Assembly: GCF_900129235.1 (NCBI RefSeq)
Contig: NZ_FQUV01000002.1
Coordinates: forward strand, 62,001 to 126,000
Source of the DNA: Litoreibacter ascidiaceicola
Lineage (GTDB): Bacteria; Pseudomonadota; Alphaproteobacteria; Rhodobacterales; Rhodobacteraceae
DNA: 64,000 nt
Direction: 5' to 3'
A model generated the notes under the pieces. That model made no database searches. It worked only from the letters and a program-made list of their open reading frames with translations, and was not told the DNA's origin. Of this stretch, positions 16,964 to 26,117 are shown in pieces (within the stretch, counting starts at the first letter, position 1; each line of letters starts with the position of its first letter). The position numbers and the translations under genes were made by a program.

Positions 16964-17866
16964 ATGATGCGTGGCGTAAAGCGTTTCTCCCTGGTGGTTG
17001 TGGGCCTGCTCTTGGCGGGGCAGGTCCACGCTGCTGATCCCTGCGCAGATTATGTCCCGCAGGAGCGCCCGCAAAATGTCGGACGCGATGTTGTCGGGCA
17101 AGATCTAGATGTGCTGCAGGATCAAGGTCACATGCTTTTCGCCGTTTATGCAGACTATCCACCCTACAGTTGGGAGGAGGCTGGCAAGGCGAAAGGCGTA
17201 GATGTCGAGATCGCCAAACTGATCGCGGCAGATTTGGGCATTGAGGCGCGGTTTAACTTCGTCGCAGCCGGTGAAAACCTAGAAGCCGACCTGCGCAACA
17301 ATATCTGGGTGGGGCCGATCGTCGGGGGACGCGTTTCCAACGTGATGATGCGGATCCCGTATGACAGTGCTTTCAAGTGCCGCGTAGAGCAGGTGGTGTT
17401 CACGGGGCAATACGCGTCCGAGTCCATCGCGATTGCCTATGACAAAAAGAGCTACCCTGACGAAAAACCTGTGCCTGCCTATTTCAGGTTTGATCCTGTT
17501 GCCGTTGAGAATGACTCGATTTCCGACTTCTACCTGTCATCTTTTGCAGGTGGTCAGCTTGCCAATCACGTGCAGCGCTTCGCGGATATGGGACTTGCTA
17601 TGGAGGCCCTCGCGGATGGTAAGACCAAGGCTGCGATGGGCCCATTGGCGCAACTGGAATACGGGTTAGACGACAGCACTGCGGTGCATCAACCGCCCCT
17701 CGCGGGTTTCGCTGTAAGCAAGTGGACACTGGGTGTGGCCGTGAATTTTCGCTACCGCCCCTTGTCATACGCTGTTGATGACGCCATCAATTACGCGCTG
17801 CAAGACGGTCGCATCGCGAAAATTTACGAAAGTTTTGGGCTGAGTTTTCAGCCCCCGGATCGCTGA
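16964..17866 (+). CDS. Quinoprotein-associated periplasmic binding protein (XoxJ/MoxJ-like)
   Basis: 300 residues with a signal peptide (LLLAGQVHA|AD). Family 3 solute-binding fold: FAVYADYPPYSWEEAGKAKG, then VDVEIAKLIAADLGIEARF, with later VAVNFRYRPLSYAVDDAIN. It belongs to the group annotated as quinoprotein dehydrogenase-associated binding proteins, whose XoxJ/MxaJ members are thought to help activate or mature the quinoprotein rather than transport a solute. It follows pedF after two bases and has no transporter partner of its own here, in agreement with a chaperone-like role. The two-base gap implies coupled translation. Confidence 0.87.
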   Translation: MMRGVKRFSLVVVGLLLAGQVHAADPCADYVPQERPQNVGRDVVGQDLDVLQDQGHMLFAVYADYPPYSWEEAGKAKGVDVEIAKLIAADLGIEARFNFVAAGENLEADLRNNIWVGPIVGGRVSNVMMRIPYDSAFKCRVEQVVFTGQYASESIAIAYDKKSYPDEKPVPAYFRFDPVAVENDSISDFYLSSFAGGQLANHVQRFADMGLAMEALADGKTKAAMGPLAQLEYGLDDSTAVHQPPLAGFAVSKWTLGVAVNFRYRPLSYAVDDAINYALQDGRIAKIYESFGLSFQPPDR

Positions 17867-17953
17867 TGCTGCAACCGCTTCTACACCCTTAGTCTCATAG
17901 GCGGGGGCGGGACGTGAACGTAGGTTGGCCATAACAAGGAAACGGAATCTGCC

Positions 17954-18475
17954 ATGAATTTGAGTGACAGCCGCGAGATTAATGCTGATGTGGCCACCGT
18001 ATGGGCTGCTTTGCTGGACCCGGAAGTTTTGAAAGCCTGCGTGCCGGGATGCCAGGAAATGACCGGCTCTGCCGACGAAGGTTTCGAGGCGACGGTTGTC
18101 CAGAAAGTCGGGCCGGTGAAGGCGACCTTCAAGGGGGCCGTGCAGATGAGCGAGATCGTCGAGCCAGTGAGCATGACGATTTCAGGCGAAGGCAAGGGCG
18201 GGGCTGCCGGCTTTGCCAAGGGTGGCGCTGATGTACGCCTAGAGGCGCAGGGTGATAGCACCATTCTGCACTATGAGGTGGAGGCCAAGGTCGGCGGAAA
18301 ACTCGCACAACTCGGCTCTCGCATCATTGACGGCTTCGCCAAGAAGATGGCGGATCAGTTCTTCAATAATTTCCAAGACGCCGTTGGCGCGCCGGTGGCG
18401 GGCGAAGAAGAAGATGCCGCAGGTGGCAATGACGAGACCAAGAAAAAGGGCTGGTTCAAACGGCTGGTAAGCTGA
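17954..18475 (+). CDS. coxG: CoxG-like SRPBCC-domain protein
   Basis: 173 residues. An SRPBCC/CoxG domain: an N-terminal [20 protein letters not shown] segment, [11 protein letters not shown], and the [19 protein letters not shown] loop, then an acidic C-terminal tail ending in [11 protein letters not shown]. In carboxydotrophs CoxG anchors CO dehydrogenase at the membrane; the basic, aromatic C-terminal end here could serve the same purpose. First of four genes in the order G-S-L-M, 43 bases ahead of the iron-sulfur subunit. The 87-base gap before it probably holds a promoter. Confidence 0.85.
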   Translation: MNLSDSREINADVATVWAALLDPEVLKACVPGCQEMTGSADEGFEATVVQKVGPVKATFKGAVQMSEIVEPVSMTISGEGKGGAAGFAKGGADVRLEAQGDSTILHYEVEAKVGGKLAQLGSRIIDGFAKKMADQFFNNFQDAVGAPVAGEEEDAAGGNDETKKKGWFKRLVS

Positions 18476-18518
18476 CGGACTGCGCCTGAGAAGACAAAGA
18501 TATCCAAGGGAGGATAGG

Positions 18519-19004
18519 ATGACCAAAGTAACGATGACCATCAACGGCAAGTCCGTCTCGGGTGAGGTGGAGGGGCGCACGCTGCTGTCTTCCTTCTTGC
18601 GCGAAGACCTGCACCTGACCGGCACCCATATCGGTTGCGACACCTCGCAATGCGGGGCCTGCGTCGTTCATGTGGATGGCAAGCCGGTAAAATCCTGCAC
18701 TATGTTTGCGGCGGAAGCTGATGGGGCCGATGTGGCGACCATCGAGGGGCAAGCCAACGCGGATGGTTCGCTGAACGTGATCCAAGCGGCGTTTCAAGAG
18801 CACCACGGGTTGCAATGCGGGTTCTGCACACCGGGCATGGTGATGTCTGCGGCGGCTTTGCTGAAGGACAACCACAAGCCGTCAGAGGCCGAGGTGCGCG
18901 AGTATCTTGAAGGCAACATCTGCCGCTGCACGGGCTACCACAACATCGTCAAGGCAATCATGGCCGCGTCCGGACAGGACGTCAGTGCCATCGCCGCCGA
19001 ATAA
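18519..19004 (+). CDS. coxS: [2Fe-2S] subunit of molybdenum hydroxylase, CoxS-like
   Basis: 161 residues, the usual length for the small subunit of xanthine-oxidase-family enzymes. The first [2Fe-2S] centre is in [10 protein letters not shown] plus a later cysteine in KSC; the second has [10 protein letters not shown] and [11 protein letters not shown] strong AAGGGAGGA site precedes the ATG. It transfers electrons from the molybdenum site in the large subunit to FAD in the medium subunit. The order S-L-M matches form II (aldehyde-oxidase-like) rather than the M-S-L order of true CO dehydrogenase. Confidence 0.93.
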   Translation: MTKVTMTINGKSVSGEVEGRTLLSSFLREDLHLTGTHIGCDTSQCGACVVHVDGKPVKSCTMFAAEADGADVATIEGQANADGSLNVIQAAFQEHHGLQCGFCTPGMVMSAAALLKDNHKPSEAEVREYLEGNICRCTGYHNIVKAIMAASGQDVSAIAAE

Positions 19005-19028
19005 TAGAGATATAAGGGAGGAATTTTC

Positions 19029-21398
19029 ATGCCCAAAGATGGTGGAATTGGCGCCTCAACAGTGCGCCGCGAAGACGTCCGCTTTCTGACCGGGACAGGT
19101 CAGTATTGCGATGATATGAATATGTTCGGCCAGACGTCGGCGGTGTTTGCGCGCTCGACCGTGGCCAATGGTGTGATCAAAAGCATCGACACTTCGGCAG
19201 CGGAAGCCATGCCGGGTGTGCTGGCGGTGTTCACTGGCGAAGACTTCGTTGAAGTTGGCGGCAACCCCGCGGGCTGGTTGATCAACTCACGCGATGGCGA
19301 GCCGATGAAAGAGCCCAAGCGGCCTGTTTTGGCACACGGCAAAGTACGTCATGTAGGCGACGCCTATGCCGCCGTTATTGCCGAAACAATCGAGCAGGCT
19401 AAAGACGCCGTTGAAGCCATTGAGGCTGACATCGAAGAACTGCCCGCGCTTGTGAATATGAAGGACGCTTTGGCGGCTGATCACTATGTGCATGACGAAA
19501 TCGGCACCAACCAGTGTTTTGACTGGGGCTGGATCGAAGACAACCGCGCCGCAACTGATGCTGCCATCAAAGGCGCGCATCATGTCACGACGCTGGAATT
19601 GGTCAACAACCGTCTGGTGCCAAACGCGATGGAGCCACGCTGTTCCATGGCACAGTATAACCGCGCCAACGACGAATACGTGCTGCACACCACGTCGCAA
19701 AACCCGCACCTGACGCGGCTTTTGATCTCGGCGTTTGTGCTGGGTATCCCAGAGAACAAGCTGACGGTTATCGCCCCTGATGTGGGGGGTGGCTTCGGCT
19801 CCAAGATTTATCATTACGGTGAAGAGGCTCTGGTGCTGGCAGCGGCCAAGAAGATCGGGCGTCCGGTTAAGTGGACTGCGGACCGGACCGAGGCGTTCTT
19901 GACGGACGCGCATGGTCGTGACCACGTCACCAAGATCGAGTTGGCGATGGATAAGGACGGTAACTTCCTCGCCTTCCGTACCGAAACCATGGCCAATGTC
20001 GGGGCGTATCTGTCGAACTTCTCGACTGCGACGCCGACCTTCCTGCACGGCACTTTGATGGCGGGCAACTACACAGTTCCCAACGTCTATGTGAATGTGA
20101 AGGCGGTCTTTACCAACACGGCACCGGTTGATGCCTACCGCGGCGCTGGTCGTCCGGAAGCGACGTTTTCGCTGGAACGTGTCATCGACAAAGCGGCCCG
20201 CGAAATCGGCATGGACCCGATCGAGTTGCGCCGGAAGAACTTCATCAAACCCGACCAGTACCCCTTCGCGAGTGCCGCCGGGCTGGAATATGACAGCGGC
20301 AATTACGATGCCCTGATGGACCAGATGGAGAAGGTCGCCGATGTGGCTGGCTTCGAGGCTCGTCGTAAAGCGAGCGAGAAGAAAGGCAAGCTGCGCGGCT
20401 TCGGCGTGAACGCCTATATCGAGGCTTGCGGAATCGCGCCGTCAAACCTTGTGGGTGTGCTTGGCTCTCGTGTGGGCCTCTACGATGCAGCCACCGTTCG
20501 AGTGAACGCCACGGGGAACCTCTCCGTCATGGTAGGCGCGCATTCTCACGGCCAAGGCCATGAGACGGCTTTCCCGCAAGTGGTGGCAGAAATGCTGGGC
20601 ATTGATCCGCAAAGCATCGACATCGTGCATGGCGACACGTCCAAGATCCCGTTCGGGATGGGGACCTATGGTTCGCGCTCGTTGGCTGTCTGCGGCTCCG
20701 CCGTGGTGCGTGCCACCGAGAAGATCATCAACAAGGCCAAGAAGATCGCGGCCCATATGTTGGAAGCCTCCGATGGTGACATTGAGCTGAAAGACGGTGT
20801 GTTCTCGGTTGCTGGCACGGATAAATCGGTGACCTTCGGGGAGGTGGCGCTGAAAGCCTACATCCCGCATGAGTTCCCTCTGGAGGACATCGAGCCGGGT
20901 TTGGAGGAAACCGCATTCTACGATCCGGCCAACTTCACCTATCCGTCCGGTGCCTATTGCTGCGAGGTCGAAGTCGACCCCGAGACCGGCAAGGTGACCG
21001 TGGAAAGCATGACCGCAGTGGATGATTTCGGCAACGTCATCAATCCGATGATCGTGACCGGTCAGGTGCATGGCGGCTTGGGCCAGGGCATCGGTCAGGC
21101 ACTGTTGGAAAACACCACCTACGACGAGAACGGCCAGTTGCTGAGCGCGTCCTACATGGACTACGTCATGCCGCGCGCAGATGATCTGCCGTTCTACACC
21201 GTCGATCACAGCCAAGGGAATGCCTGTACGCATAACCCGTTGGGTGTGAAAGGCTGCGGTGAGGCGGGGGCCATCGGCTCACCTCCGACGGTGGTGAACG
21301 CTGTTATCGACGCGTTGCAATCCGGCGGTAAAAGCGTCACCCATATCGACATGCCAATGACCCCACACCGCGTGTGGTCGGCCATGCAGAACGCTTGA
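19029..21398 (+). CDS. coxL: Molybdopterin large subunit of CO-dehydrogenase-like hydroxylase (form II)
   Basis: 789 residues, full length. The molybdopterin-binding motif GGGFGSK is at about 253-259. The active-site loop reads AYRGAGR at 369-375, the form II signature; form I CO dehydrogenase has AYRCSFR with a copper-binding cysteine, which is missing here. The catalytic Glu is Glu745 in GCGEAGAIG. Enzymes with this loop hydroxylate aldehydes or N-heterocycles, and CO oxidation by form II enzymes is doubtful. Because the neighbours oxidise alcohols to aldehydes, an aldehyde oxidoreductase role is the most economical guess. Cytosolic; GGGAGGA site at the start. Confidence 0.92.
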   Translation: MPKDGGIGASTVRREDVRFLTGTGQYCDDMNMFGQTSAVFARSTVANGVIKSIDTSAAEAMPGVLAVFTGEDFVEVGGNPAGWLINSRDGEPMKEPKRPVLAHGKVRHVGDAYAAVIAETIEQAKDAVEAIEADIEELPALVNMKDALAADHYVHDEIGTNQCFDWGWIEDNRAATDAAIKGAHHVTTLELVNNRLVPNAMEPRCSMAQYNRANDEYVLHTTSQNPHLTRLLISAFVLGIPENKLTVIAPDVGGGFGSKIYHYGEEALVLAAAKKIGRPVKWTADRTEAFLTDAHGRDHVTKIELAMDKDGNFLAFRTETMANVGAYLSNFSTATPTFLHGTLMAGNYTVPNVYVNVKAVFTNTAPVDAYRGAGRPEATFSLERVIDKAAREIGMDPIELRRKNFIKPDQYPFASAAGLEYDSGNYDALMDQMEKVADVAGFEARRKASEKKGKLRGFGVNAYIEACGIAPSNLVGVLGSRVGLYDAATVRVNATGNLSVMVGAHSHGQGHETAFPQVVAEMLGIDPQSIDIVHGDTSKIPFGMGTYGSRSLAVCGSAVVRATEKIINKAKKIAAHMLEASDGDIELKDGVFSVAGTDKSVTFGEVALKAYIPHEFPLEDIEPGLEETAFYDPANFTYPSGAYCCEVEVDPETGKVTVESMTAVDDFGNVINPMIVTGQVHGGLGQGIGQALLENTTYDENGQLLSASYMDYVMPRADDLPFYTVDHSQGNACTHNPLGVKGCGEAGAIGSPPTVVNAVIDALQSGGKSVTHIDMPMTPHRVWSAMQNA

Positions 21399-21411
21399 GA
21401 GGAGAGAGCAC

Positions 21412-22194
21412 ATGTATGCATTTGACATAGAGCGCCCTGCAACCGTGGCCGAAGCGGTCGCCGCATTGAGCAATGAAGACGCGCAAGCGCTGGGGGGCGG
21501 GCAAACCCTGATCCCGACGCTGAAGCAACGCTTGGCCAGCCCCGAAAAGCTGGTCTCGCTGACAGGCGTGGCCGAGATGAAGGGGATTTCCTCTGCCGGT
21601 GGTGTCTTGACCATCGGCGGCGGAACCACTCATGACGATGTCGCGGCGGATGGCAGTTACAAAGCGCTTTCCGAACTGGCCGCAAACATCGGTGACCCGG
21701 CGGTGCGCAGTCGCGGCACAATTGGCGGCTCCATTGCCAACAATGACCCGTCTGCGTGTTATCCTGCGGCGGCTTTGGGTTCTGGCGCGACCATCGTGAC
21801 CAATGAACGCGAGATTGCGGCGGATGACTATTTTGTCGGCATGTTCGAGACGGCACTGGACGAGGGTGAGATAATCACCGCCGTCAAGTTTCCGATCCCC
21901 GAGAAAGCCAACTACCAAAAGTTCGTGCAACCCGCCTCGCGTTTCGCGCTGGTCGGGGTGTTCGTGGCGAAAACTGCGGACGGTGTTCGCGTGGCTGTCA
22001 CGGGGGCTTCCAACGAGGGTGTGCATCGCTGGACGGCTGCCGAGGAGGCACTGTCGAAAGACTTCTCGGCGGGTGCATTGGACGGTCTCACCGTGAGTGC
22101 CGACGACTTGATCGCGGACTTGCACGGCTCTGCCGAATATCGCGCACATTTGGTGGCGGTGATGACTAAGCGGGCAGTCGCGGCGGCTTCGTAG
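21412..22194 (+). CDS. coxM: FAD subunit of molybdenum hydroxylase, CoxM-like
   Basis: 260 residues. FAD-binding (PCMH/VAO-like) domain with the motifs ALGGGQTLIP and TIGGGTTHDDV and the IGDPAVRSRGTIGGSIANNDP block, then the CO-dehydrogenase flavoprotein C-terminal domain (ALVGVFVAKTADGVRVAVTG). It passes electrons from the iron-sulfur subunit to the respiratory chain or another acceptor. GAGGAGAG ribosome site. Last gene of the G-S-L-M operon, followed by a clear intrinsic terminator. Confidence 0.92.
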   Translation: MYAFDIERPATVAEAVAALSNEDAQALGGGQTLIPTLKQRLASPEKLVSLTGVAEMKGISSAGGVLTIGGGTTHDDVAADGSYKALSELAANIGDPAVRSRGTIGGSIANNDPSACYPAAALGSGATIVTNEREIAADDYFVGMFETALDEGEIITAVKFPIPEKANYQKFVQPASRFALVGVFVAKTADGVRVAVTGASNEGVHRWTAAEEALSKDFSAGALDGLTVSADDLIADLHGSAEYRAHLVAVMTKRAVAAAS

Positions 22195-22218
22195 TCCGGT
22201 TTGCATTAAGTGATGGGA

Positions 22219-22248
22219 AGGCCCTGCCACCTCGGCGGGGCCTTTTTC
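22219..22248 (+). terminator. Intrinsic terminator after coxM
   Basis: Arms 22219-22228 and 22234-22243 form a ten-base GC-rich stem (one G-T pair) with a five-base loop, followed by a run of T from 22243 to 22247. It lies 25 bases after the coxM stop and before the convergent apbE-like gene. Confidence 0.88.
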
Positions 22249-22256
22249 ATGTCGGG

Positions 22257-23126
22257 CTAGATCGTGGTCAGATCGCCGTCGAAAGTCACCAGCGTCACCC
22301 GACGAAGCCCAGCGGCGCGGGCGATGTTTTCAACCGCGTCACGTGGTGCCAAAACCAGCGCAGTGGACAGAGCATCGGCCATCGTGGCGGTCGCGGCTTC
22401 GACCGACACCGTTGACCATTGAGGGCGCGCGGTGGGGTGTAAGATATGAGCATGCGCACCCAGACTAAGCGCTGAGGGGCTTGAGGTCGCCACAGCACCG
22501 GTAGTGAGCGCACGTGTCCCGAAGTAGCCGTGATCTGGATCGCTTAACCCGATGCTCCATGGCCCGCCGACCCCGCGATACTCGCCAATGTTAACCAGTG
22601 TATTCGCCAAGCCGCTGCGCGTTAGCGCATCGACGACGAGGTCGGTGGCAAAGCCTTGCGCGATCCCATTGAAGGTCAATGATTGGTCAGCATCAAGGGT
22701 GATCCGATCAGTGTCAAAGTTGACTCTCTCCCATCCGATTGCGGCCCGGGCAACGGTCGGGTCGTGCTCTTCTGCAAGCGCGCGCCATAATGGCTGCACG
22801 GTCGGATCGAAAAGGCCACCGGTGATCCGGTAGGCGTCATCGGCAGCTTTCATGAGCGCAAGGAAGCAGCGGTCGGGATCGACGAGCGCGCCAGAGTTGT
22901 TCAAGCGGGACAGGCTGGATGCTGGATCATACAGGCTGAACAATTGCTCAATTTCGCGAATGGTTCGTCGAGCTTCGGCGAGGGCTGGTTTTGCCAAATC
23001 GCGCGGGCCGTTGATCGTAATGCTGACATCGGCCCCGAATGCGCGGCCCTGCCAGCTGTTGGCGTGCGCCGGAAGGGCTGCGAACGCAGCTGAAATTGTA
23101 AGGAAACGGCGGCGGGTCAGTTTCAT
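22257..23126 (-). CDS. apbE: FAD:protein FMN transferase (ApbE/NosX-like)
   Basis: 289 residues with a twin-arginine signal (TRRRFLTISAAFA, cleavage near PAHA|NS), so exported, as expected for NosX-type ApbE. Family motifs: FGADVSITING, LFSLYDPASSLSRLN, FDPTVQPLW, FNGIAQGFATDLV, NIGEYRGVGG and a C-terminal AATATMADALSTAL. ApbE proteins attach FMN covalently to a Thr in NosR/NqrC/RnfG-type proteins using FAD. It overlaps the upstream NosR-like gene by four bases (ATGA), so that protein is the obvious client. NIGEYRG replaces the usual NxGGD-type metal-site sequence, a small deviation worth noting. Confidence 0.9.
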   Translation of the reverse strand: MKLTRRRFLTISAAFAALPAHANSWQGRAFGADVSITINGPRDLAKPALAEARRTIREIEQLFSLYDPASSLSRLNNSGALVDPDRCFLALMKAADDAYRITGGLFDPTVQPLWRALAEEHDPTVARAAIGWERVNFDTDRITLDADQSLTFNGIAQGFATDLVVDALTRSGLANTLVNIGEYRGVGGPWSIGLSDPDHGYFGTRALTTGAVATSSPSALSLGAHAHILHPTARPQWSTVSVEAATATMADALSTALVLAPRDAVENIARAAGLRRVTLVTFDGDLTTI

Positions 23127-25219
23127 TCGGCAGCCATCCCTACTTTACGCCCCTTGGCGGCGAGGATCAGCGGGACGCATTGTGTCTCGTCATCATGAAT
23201 TGTCACGCAGTCGAGGCACTGGAAACACTCCGAGTATTCGATCTCGCCCGTTTTCTTGATCGCCCCGTAGTTGCATTTGACGCGGCACAGCTGGCATGGG
23301 GAGCCACACTCCGCACGGCGCGCGATCCAGTCGCGGCCCCGGACCAACCCGCCAATCGCCATGACCGCCCCAAGCGGGCAAAGGTAACGGCAGAAGCCCT
23401 TGAACAGCACCATAGACAAAACCAGCAGGCCAACGGCATAGGCCACGTAATACCATTCGCGGACGAAGAATGTCGTGATCGCAGTTTTGAAAGGCTCCAC
23501 TTCAATGGCTTTATCGAGTCGGGCAGGGGCGATAAAGATGATTGCTACCAGACCCGCCAGCACGAGGTATTTCAGCCATTTCAAACGGTGATCCCATTTC
23601 ACTGTTGGCTCGATCTGCGGCAGGCGCAATAGACGCCCCAAATGATGCGCAAATTCTTGCATCGCGCCAAACGGGCACAACCAGCCACAGAAAAGCCCAC
23701 GACCCCAGAGGACAAATCCAAGGATGGTGACGGCCCAGATGACCAAAGAAAACGGATCATAAAGCAAGAACGCGAAGCTTCCGCTGTCTTTCGCAGTGCG
23801 AAGAACCGCCATAGGGGTTGCGATGGACAATTGCCCTTGTCCCCACCAGCCAATGAAAACCGTCACGAGTGCCAGAATGCCTAATCGGATCGGGGTGAAG
23901 AACTTGTGTCCTGCCAAGCGGTTGAGGCGCAGCCCCAGCAGAGCGATCAGCCCAACGACGAAAACGCAAAGTATAACCAGATCAGTGGCCCGGTTGCGCA
24001 AAGCGTCAACCCAGGGCGGCGTGGGCTTGACGACTTCGGGGCGCGAATAGAACCGCTCCGGCGTTGCGTGGGTTGCGGTCAGCGTGACGGATCCGACTTC
24101 GGGTTGGAACACGCCATGGGACCGAAGGGCTTTGACTTGCAGGGTCCAGTCAGCTGCCGGATCAAACCCGAGGCGCCGGTCCGTGCGTAAAATCAGCGCG
24201 GCGCCGTCTTGAATGTCTTCGGGCAGGTCATTGTTCATCTCGACATAGATATCGGCGTCGCGGAAGGCCACGGGAAAGCCCCCCTGATCGGCGCTGATGA
24301 GGTCTGGCGCCGTATTTCGCACGAAGTCTTCGGTGATAAGCCCATGGCGGGCAGTTTCGACAAGCAGCACCGGCTCGTCCGTCGTCGAAATCGACATGAA
24401 CTCGCGCAGTTCTTCGTAGCTGTCCTTGGACAAAACCGCCTTTGCAATGGACGGCGGGCCGAGGTCTATGATCCAGAGATCAAGATAAGTTCCGTTGGGA
24501 TCATCCTGCGCTTCCGGATCGTCATCTTCCCAGAGGGTACCTTCAAACACGGCATTGAGTTCGGCGTTGGAAACCACTTTGCGGGTTGCGATGCCTTGCT
24601 CGACCAACGCGGCCCAGTCCAGCGGTTCGGAATATTCGAGATTAGGATAGGCTGGCGGACCGGTCGAGATGCCGTTCATTTTCTCGCGCGCGACCTTCAG
24701 AGCCGCAGCAAGCAAACTCTCATGCGCGATCCGCACCGAGGCTGTCGCCTTGGTTACCCCATCCAGATAGACAAGGGCTGACCCACCTCCGCCGCCCCCA
24801 TATGGCGTGCCGACCACCAAACTATCCGAGATGGAATGCCCGCGATATTGCTCGAAGAATTTGTGGAACGGAGCCTCACCGAGACCCGATACGAAAATGG
24901 GCTCGTTGTGGGAGATGAGTTTGACGTCCAGAAACCGACCGTCCAGATCAAGAACCACCAGCATGTTGATCGGGGCGCCGGAAAAACCGGGAAGCGGGGC
25001 CATGGGTTCTGTCTCGAAGACGTATCCGGCTTCTGCCCCGCCGGAGTTCAGCAATTGCCAGACTCCTTGGTCATTGAGCGGCTCACCCAACGACATGGGC
25101 GGCACGATATAAGGCGCTAGCGTTTCGCGGGATAACGGCTCCGCAACAACCGACAGGGCGCAAGCGACCCAAAGGGCCGCGCCCCAAACCAGCGCAGTGA
25201 GTGATTTGCCTCCCAACAT
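23123..25219 (-). CDS. NosR/NirI-family FMN and iron-sulfur membrane protein
   Basis: 698 residues. A signal sequence, a periplasmic FMN-binding domain (about 80-175) with the flavinylation motif DGVTKAT (acceptor probably Thr159), a long periplasmic region to about 430, then about six membrane helices with two cytoplasmic CxxxCP motifs (CGWLCPFG and CRYLCPLG), and a C-terminal ferredoxin-like part with CGSPCQLC plus further cysteines and CFQCLDC. This is full NosR architecture, moving electrons between the quinol pool or cytosol and the periplasm. True nosR lies beside nosZ; here there is no nos gene, only apbE and the PQQ/Cox locus. It may supply or remove electrons for the periplasmic alcohol system. 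Confidence 0.9.
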   Translation of the reverse strand: MLGGKSLTALVWGAALWVACALSVVAEPLSRETLAPYIVPPMSLGEPLNDQGVWQLLNSGGAEAGYVFETEPMAPLPGFSGAPINMLVVLDLDGRFLDVKLISHNEPIFVSGLGEAPFHKFFEQYRGHSISDSLVVGTPYGGGGGGSALVYLDGVTKATASVRIAHESLLAAALKVAREKMNGISTGPPAYPNLEYSEPLDWAALVEQGIATRKVVSNAELNAVFEGTLWEDDDPEAQDDPNGTYLDLWIIDLGPPSIAKAVLSKDSYEELREFMSISTTDEPVLLVETARHGLITEDFVRNTAPDLISADQGGFPVAFRDADIYVEMNNDLPEDIQDGAALILRTDRRLGFDPAADWTLQVKALRSHGVFQPEVGSVTLTATHATPERFYSRPEVVKPTPPWVDALRNRATDLVILCVFVVGLIALLGLRLNRLAGHKFFTPIRLGILALVTVFIGWWGQGQLSIATPMAVLRTAKDSGSFAFLLYDPFSLVIWAVTILGFVLWGRGLFCGWLCPFGAMQEFAHHLGRLLRLPQIEPTVKWDHRLKWLKYLVLAGLVAIIFIAPARLDKAIEVEPFKTAITTFFVREWYYVAYAVGLLVLSMVLFKGFCRYLCPLGAVMAIGGLVRGRDWIARRAECGSPCQLCRVKCNYGAIKKTGEIEYSECFQCLDCVTIHDDETQCVPLILAAKGRKVGMAAE

Positions 25220-25323
25220 AACTGCAGACTAGGTGGGCGCGGGCGCAGCCCCTATTCGACTAAGGTATAAGCGCGTTGATTAGCCCTTGGGCGCGCAGGT
25301 CTTTCCGTGACAGTCTGACGGCT

Positions 25324-26097
25324 ATGTCGATCTCGTCACCTCAAAATCAAGCCATTGTGGTTGTGATCTCCCTTGCCGGACTGGTTGCGCTTTGGGCCGG
25401 TGCCGCGTGGTGGGGGGCAGATCCGACGGTGTTGCCAAGTCCAAGTGAGGTTTGGAGCATTTTTGTTAGCGAAACTGCCTCGGGCGAATTGCCCCGACAT
25501 GTGCTCGCCACCCTGCGACGCGTTTTGCTCGCGTTCATTCTGGCCATGGCGTTTGGCGTCGTCATCGGCATCTCCATGGGGATGAACGACACGCTTAATC
25601 GCTGGTTCGGGGCGTGGTTGGTGGTGCTGCTGAATGTGCCGGCATTGGTGGTGATCGTGCTGTGCTACCTGTGGATCGGGCTCAATGAAGTGGCTGCCAT
25701 TACGGCGGTCGCCTTGAACAAGACAGCAATGGTTGCGGTCACGGTTCGCGAAGGTGTGCACGCGCTTGACCCCAAACTCAGGGAGATGTCGCAGGCCTAT
25801 CGCATGTCGGTGCTAACGCGGTTGCGTCATGTCATCCTGCCTCAGCTATGGCCCTATCTGGCGTCCAGCACCCGCAATGGGTTGGCAATCATCTGGAAGA
25901 TTGTGCTGGTCGTTGAATTTCTGGGTCGCAGTGACGGGGTCGGGTTTCAGATACATCTCTACTTCCAGCTGTTTGAAACCGGATACGTGCTCGCTTACGC
26001 GCTGAGCTTTGTGGCGTTGATGCTTGTTCTTGAATACGGCGTCATCGGTGTGGTCGAGCGACGCGCAACACGCTGGCGGCAGCCACGAACAAGCTAA
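25324..26097 (+). CDS. ABC transporter permease of SsuC/TauC type
   Basis: 257 residues from the ATG at 25324; a TTG 48 bases upstream is in frame but less likely. Six or so membrane segments and the cytoplasmic coupling loop VREGVHALDPKLREMSQAYR followed by MSVLTRLRHVILPQLWPYL, typical of SsuC-like permeases. No binding protein or ATPase is next to it. The SsuA- and SsuB-like genes at 9735-11415 lack a permease, so the three probably form one transporter. It is divergent from the nosR-like gene (104-base gap). The next gene downstream on the same strand belongs to another transporter family. Confidence 0.85.
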   Translation: MSISSPQNQAIVVVISLAGLVALWAGAAWWGADPTVLPSPSEVWSIFVSETASGELPRHVLATLRRVLLAFILAMAFGVVIGISMGMNDTLNRWFGAWLVVLLNVPALVVIVLCYLWIGLNEVAAITAVALNKTAMVAVTVREGVHALDPKLREMSQAYRMSVLTRLRHVILPQLWPYLASSTRNGLAIIWKIVLVVEFLGRSDGVGFQIHLYFQLFETGYVLAYALSFVALMLVLEYGVIGVVERRATRWRQPRTS

Positions 26098-26117
26098 ATC
26101 CGCCGGATTTGGTTTTG
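26096..26117 (+). terminator. Possible weak terminator after the SsuC-like permease
   Basis: AAATCCG-C-CGGATTT at 26096-26110, overlapping the stop codon, followed by GGTTTT. The stem is short and the T-run interrupted. The remaining gap to 26371 shows no gene; it must carry the promoter of the ugp-like operon, and a TATAGAAT-like element lies near 26334. Confidence 0.35.

Noticed and set aside
19029-21398. True (form I) CO dehydrogenase
   Set aside because: The active-site loop is AYRGAGR without the copper-binding cysteine, and the gene order is S-L-M; both point to form II.
22257-25219. Nitrous oxide reductase cluster
   Set aside because: NosR- and NosX-like genes are present but no nosZ, nosD, nosF or nosY is found in the flanking 20 kb.
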